DNA of 64,000 bases. Source: Pacificimonas pallii. Lineage in GTDB: Bacteria > Pseudomonadota > Alphaproteobacteria > Sphingomonadales > Sphingomonadaceae. Both the position numbers and the translations under genes were made by a program. Under the pieces are notes generated by a model. The model was not told the origin of the DNA. It made no database searches and was given only the letters and a program-made list of their open reading frames with translations. This document shows positions 62,054 through 64,000 of this stretch, piece after piece (within the stretch, counting starts at the first letter, position 1; every line of letters starts with the position of its first letter). The stretch is from contig NZ_JAGSPA010000001.1 in NCBI RefSeq assembly GCF_019204005.1, positions 124,001 to 188,000 of the forward strand. Direction: 5' to 3'.

Positions 62054-62764
62054 TCAGCCCAAGGCACCAAGAAGCCGTGCCATGCGTGACAGGTCGGCAG
62101 GGGGCGCAGAGTCCGGGTAAAGGACACGCAGCCATATCAGGCTGAGCGCTTGGGCAAGAGATTCGTCATCCGGCGTCTGCGCGGCGAGAAATTGTACAAA
62201 CCGTTCGTCAGGATAGATGACGATCCGGCGCATCAACTCGTCCATCATGGCGCCGAGCGCGCATGCGGCAAAATAGGCAGCCGCCTCGGTCGCCTGTCCA
62301 TCGTGGTTGCGGACAACACTTTGCGCAATCTTCTCATACCACTGACGGTTATACTGATGGACGATCCGCCCGAATTCGGCATCATTATCCATCATCTGGA
62401 AGACGCTGCGCATCAGGCCGGCATTGGCGCGAACGGTGCGAATCCATTGCAGATTCGCGTCCATGATGGGCAAGAACAGGGGGCAATCGCCCTTCATGGG
62501 ACGCTGGTCGTTTTCCTGTATACTGGACAGAAACTCGTGAAGCACGGCACGCGTGACCTCGTCCTTATCCTTGTAATAAATGTAGAATGTTCCTTCGGAC
62601 GCGTCGGCACCAGCGGTAATATCGGTCACCCGCATGGCATGGTAGCCGACCTGTTCCAGCACGCGCGCCGCCGCGAGTTTCAATCGTTCGCGCGTGCGGT
62701 CCCCCTTCCGTTTGGGTGGGGCATATTCCAGCCGTTCGGCCAGCGCGACAGAGTAACTTTTCAT
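62054..62764 (-). CDS. TetR/AcrR family transcriptional regulator
   Basis: This 236-residue TetR protein has an HTH at about residues 22-65 (RTRERLKLAAARVLEQVGYH then GADASEGTFYIYYKDKDEVT) and a ligand domain after it. ATG 62764 is preferred to the open frame further upstream. It lies 185 bases upstream of the TonB receptor-CocE unit on the same strand and probably represses it through the palindrome at 61.9 kb. The ligand is likely the module's substrate or product. Confidence 0.87.
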   Translation of the reverse strand: MKSYSVALAERLEYAPPKRKGDRTRERLKLAAARVLEQVGYHAMRVTDITAGADASEGTFYIYYKDKDEVTRAVLHEFLSSIQENDQRPMKGDCPLFLPIMDANLQWIRTVRANAGLMRSVFQMMDNDAEFGRIVHQYNRQWYEKIAQSVVRNHDGQATEAAAYFAACALGAMMDELMRRIVIYPDERFVQFLAAQTPDDESLAQALSLIWLRVLYPDSAPPADLSRMARLLGALG

Positions 62765-63133
62765 CGGGACCACAGCCCTTCCAGTTGAGACTAACCCTTC
62801 CGCTGCGCAATACACAGATTGCTGCCCATCAACAAAAAAGCGTTCTGAAGGCTTCGGACCCGCAAGGCGTCCGCCTGCGCGACGCATGCGCGCACCATGT
62901 CGCCCGAGAGGCTTCGATCAGAAGCTACGGACATTCCCTCGCTCTGGTCGGCCTATTCGTACGGAATTTTGGATTTCGGACATGCCATTTGGCTCATCAT
63001 TGCGGATGAATCCAGCGTTTGAAGTGGGGATTCAGCGAATTTGCATATAGATTATCGATATCGCTCATTTCTCCGCTGTGCTTGGGCGTAGGATTGCAAG
63101 GAAAAAATCTCAACCAGTCGGGCCTTTCGCCGA
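62765..63133. other. intergenic region before the S9 peptidase
   Basis: These 369 bases lie between divergent genes. I see no gene, strong palindrome or recognisable RNA in it. It should contain the promoters of tetR and the S9 peptidase gene. Confidence 0.45.
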
Positions 63134-64000
63134 ATGATGTTTTTACGCGCCGCGCTCTTTATCACCCTGCTGTTTTCCTCCGCCGCCTATGCGCGACCAA
63201 TGACGGCGCAGGATGTCGCTAAGTTGCGGCACGTGGACGGTGCCGCGATCGCACCGGACGGTACCCGCATCGCTTTCACCACGGCCTCCTGCCCGGATGT
63301 GCTGGCCGGCGAAGACAATGGCTCCGTGATCAAGCAATTGAGCCTAGGATGGGGACCGAACATATCGCGCAATTGGCTGCCGAAAGGCATAAACGTTTCG
63401 CACGTGCAATTTTCGCCGGACGGCACCTCAATCTCGTTTCTCCATGCCATTAAGGGAGAGAAGACAGCGATATGGGCTGTCCCTGTGGAGGGCGGGCCAT
63501 TCCGAAAACTTGCGGCGCTCCCTGATGCCGCAATCCTGGCTTATCAATGGTCGAGCAACGGGGAGCATGTCTATTTTCTCGCCGAGGCAGAAGCCGACCC
63601 AAAGCGTATTCGGGACGTCGAATTGGGATTCAACGCTATTATTTACGAGGAGGAACCCCGGTTCAATCGTCTGTTCGCGGCGAAGATTTCAGCGCAAGTC
63701 GATACGGTCCCCCGCGAATTACCGGTGCCGGGCCACGTTTCCGAATTCGCGATGGCACCGAACGGTCGGACCATTGTCGTTGGAAGCGCGCCAACGCCGC
63801 TTGTGGACGATCATTATACGTCCAGGCGGTTTCATATTCTCGATCAGTCGAGTGGCAAAATTTTGAAGGTCGTCGCCACACAGGGCAAGCTGGGAGATGC
63901 GGAAATTTCGCCCGATGGGCAGCTTATGTCGCTCATCGCGGCGACTGATAAACATGACCCTGCGGCAACCACCTTGATGCTTGTGAACCTGGCAGACGGC
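63134..64000 (+). CDS. S9 family peptidase, N-terminal part (cut by window edge)
   Basis: An open frame with no stop runs from ATG 63134 to the window end (289 codons). It has a signal peptide (LRAALFITLLFSSAAYA) and then WD40-like/beta-propeller repeats of the dipeptidyl-peptidase/acylaminoacyl-peptidase type: IAPDGTRIAF (about 37), FSPDGTSISFLH (about 96), WSSNGEHVYFLAEAEADP (about 139), FAMAPNGRTIVVGS (about 205) and ISPDGQLMSLI (about 257). The catalytic alpha/beta hydrolase domain lies beyond the window. Export and propeller suggest periplasmic digestion of short peptides. A second ATG at 63137 is equally possible. Confidence 0.8.
   Translation, partial: MMFLRAALFITLLFSSAAYARPMTAQDVAKLRHVDGAAIAPDGTRIAFTTASCPDVLAGEDNGSVIKQLSLGWGPNISRNWLPKGINVSHVQFSPDGTSISFLHAIKGEKTAIWAVPVEGGPFRKLAALPDAAILAYQWSSNGEHVYFLAEAEADPKRIRDVELGFNAIIYEEEPRFNRLFAAKISAQVDTVPRELPVPGHVSEFAMAPNGRTIVVGSAPTPLVDDHYTSRRFHILDQSSGKILKVVATQGKLGDAEISPDGQLMSLIAATDKHDPAATTLMLVNLADG

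Noticed and set aside
1-64000. Mobile island or phage origin of the D-amino acid locus
   Set aside because: I found no integrase, transposase, tRNA-linked attachment site or flanking direct repeat in the window, and base composition looks uniform by eye.

Overview
The window looks like a chromosomal segment of a Sphingomonadales alphaproteobacterium (sphingomonad/erythrobacter type). The grounds are high GC, three TonB-dependent receptors that each sit beside an exported hydrolase, many beta-lactamase-fold serine hydrolases and amidohydrolase-family D-aminoacylases, and gene families typical of that order. This is inference from gene content. I saw no rRNA, tRNA, CRISPR array, insertion sequence or phage gene. 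Both ends cut through a gene: an MFS transporter on the left and an S9 peptidase on the right.

Left part (1-23 kb): amine and amino-acid catabolism. After an alpha/beta hydrolase, a tandem pair of near-identical membrane-anchored serine hydrolases and a small lipoprotein come a PuuA-like gamma-glutamylpolyamine synthetase with a class I glutamine amidotransferase, an MFS carrier, an amidase and a TetR regulator. A perfect palindrome, TATACGCGTATA, lies in both intergenic regions flanking this set and is probably the TetR operator. Alanine dehydrogenase, a succinate/glutarate-semialdehyde dehydrogenase, a PepSY membrane protein, a LysR regulator, another serine hydrolase, a PaiB-like flavoprotein, an omega-aminotransferase, and coupled glutaryl-CoA dehydrogenase and type III CoA-transferase genes follow. 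Together they could take polyamines (putrescine, cadaverine) to succinate or to glutarate, glutaryl-CoA and crotonyl-CoA. A POT-family peptide transporter ends this part.

Middle part (23-28 kb): one transcription unit with an OprB-type porin, an exported P1/DmpA-type peptidase carrying an extra C-terminal domain, and a TonB-dependent receptor.

Core (28.5-54.7 kb): a dense locus for D-amino acids and D-amino-acid-containing peptides or N-acyl derivatives. It has a YkvI-type carrier and a six-gene minus-strand operon: a gutted serine hydrolase, an exported M55 D-aminopeptidase, an ornithine cyclodeaminase/mu-crystallin reductase, a class A beta-lactamase-like protein lacking the general-base Glu, a Ser/Thr dehydratase and an exported D-aminoacylase. 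Divergent from it are an aminotransferase and a D-serine/D-threonine dehydratase-aldolase family enzyme. Next come a D-amino acid dehydrogenase (DadA), two further serine hydrolases, a TonB receptor, two Lrp/AsnC regulators, the DgcN-DgcA D-glutamate pair, a second (lipoprotein) D-aminoacylase, an acetolactate-synthase-like ThDP enzyme and a GPH-family transporter. Almost every hydrolase carries an export signal, while the deaminating, epimerising and oxidising enzymes do not. This suggests periplasmic release of D-amino acids followed by cytoplasmic conversion to keto acids or L-amino acids.

Right part (54.8-64 kb): a three-gene acyl-CoA cassette (MaoC hydratase, acyl-CoA ligase, enoyl-CoA hydratase); then a TetR regulator, a TonB receptor with a palindrome before its start, and a CocE/NonD lipoprotein hydrolase; then the start of an S9 peptidase.
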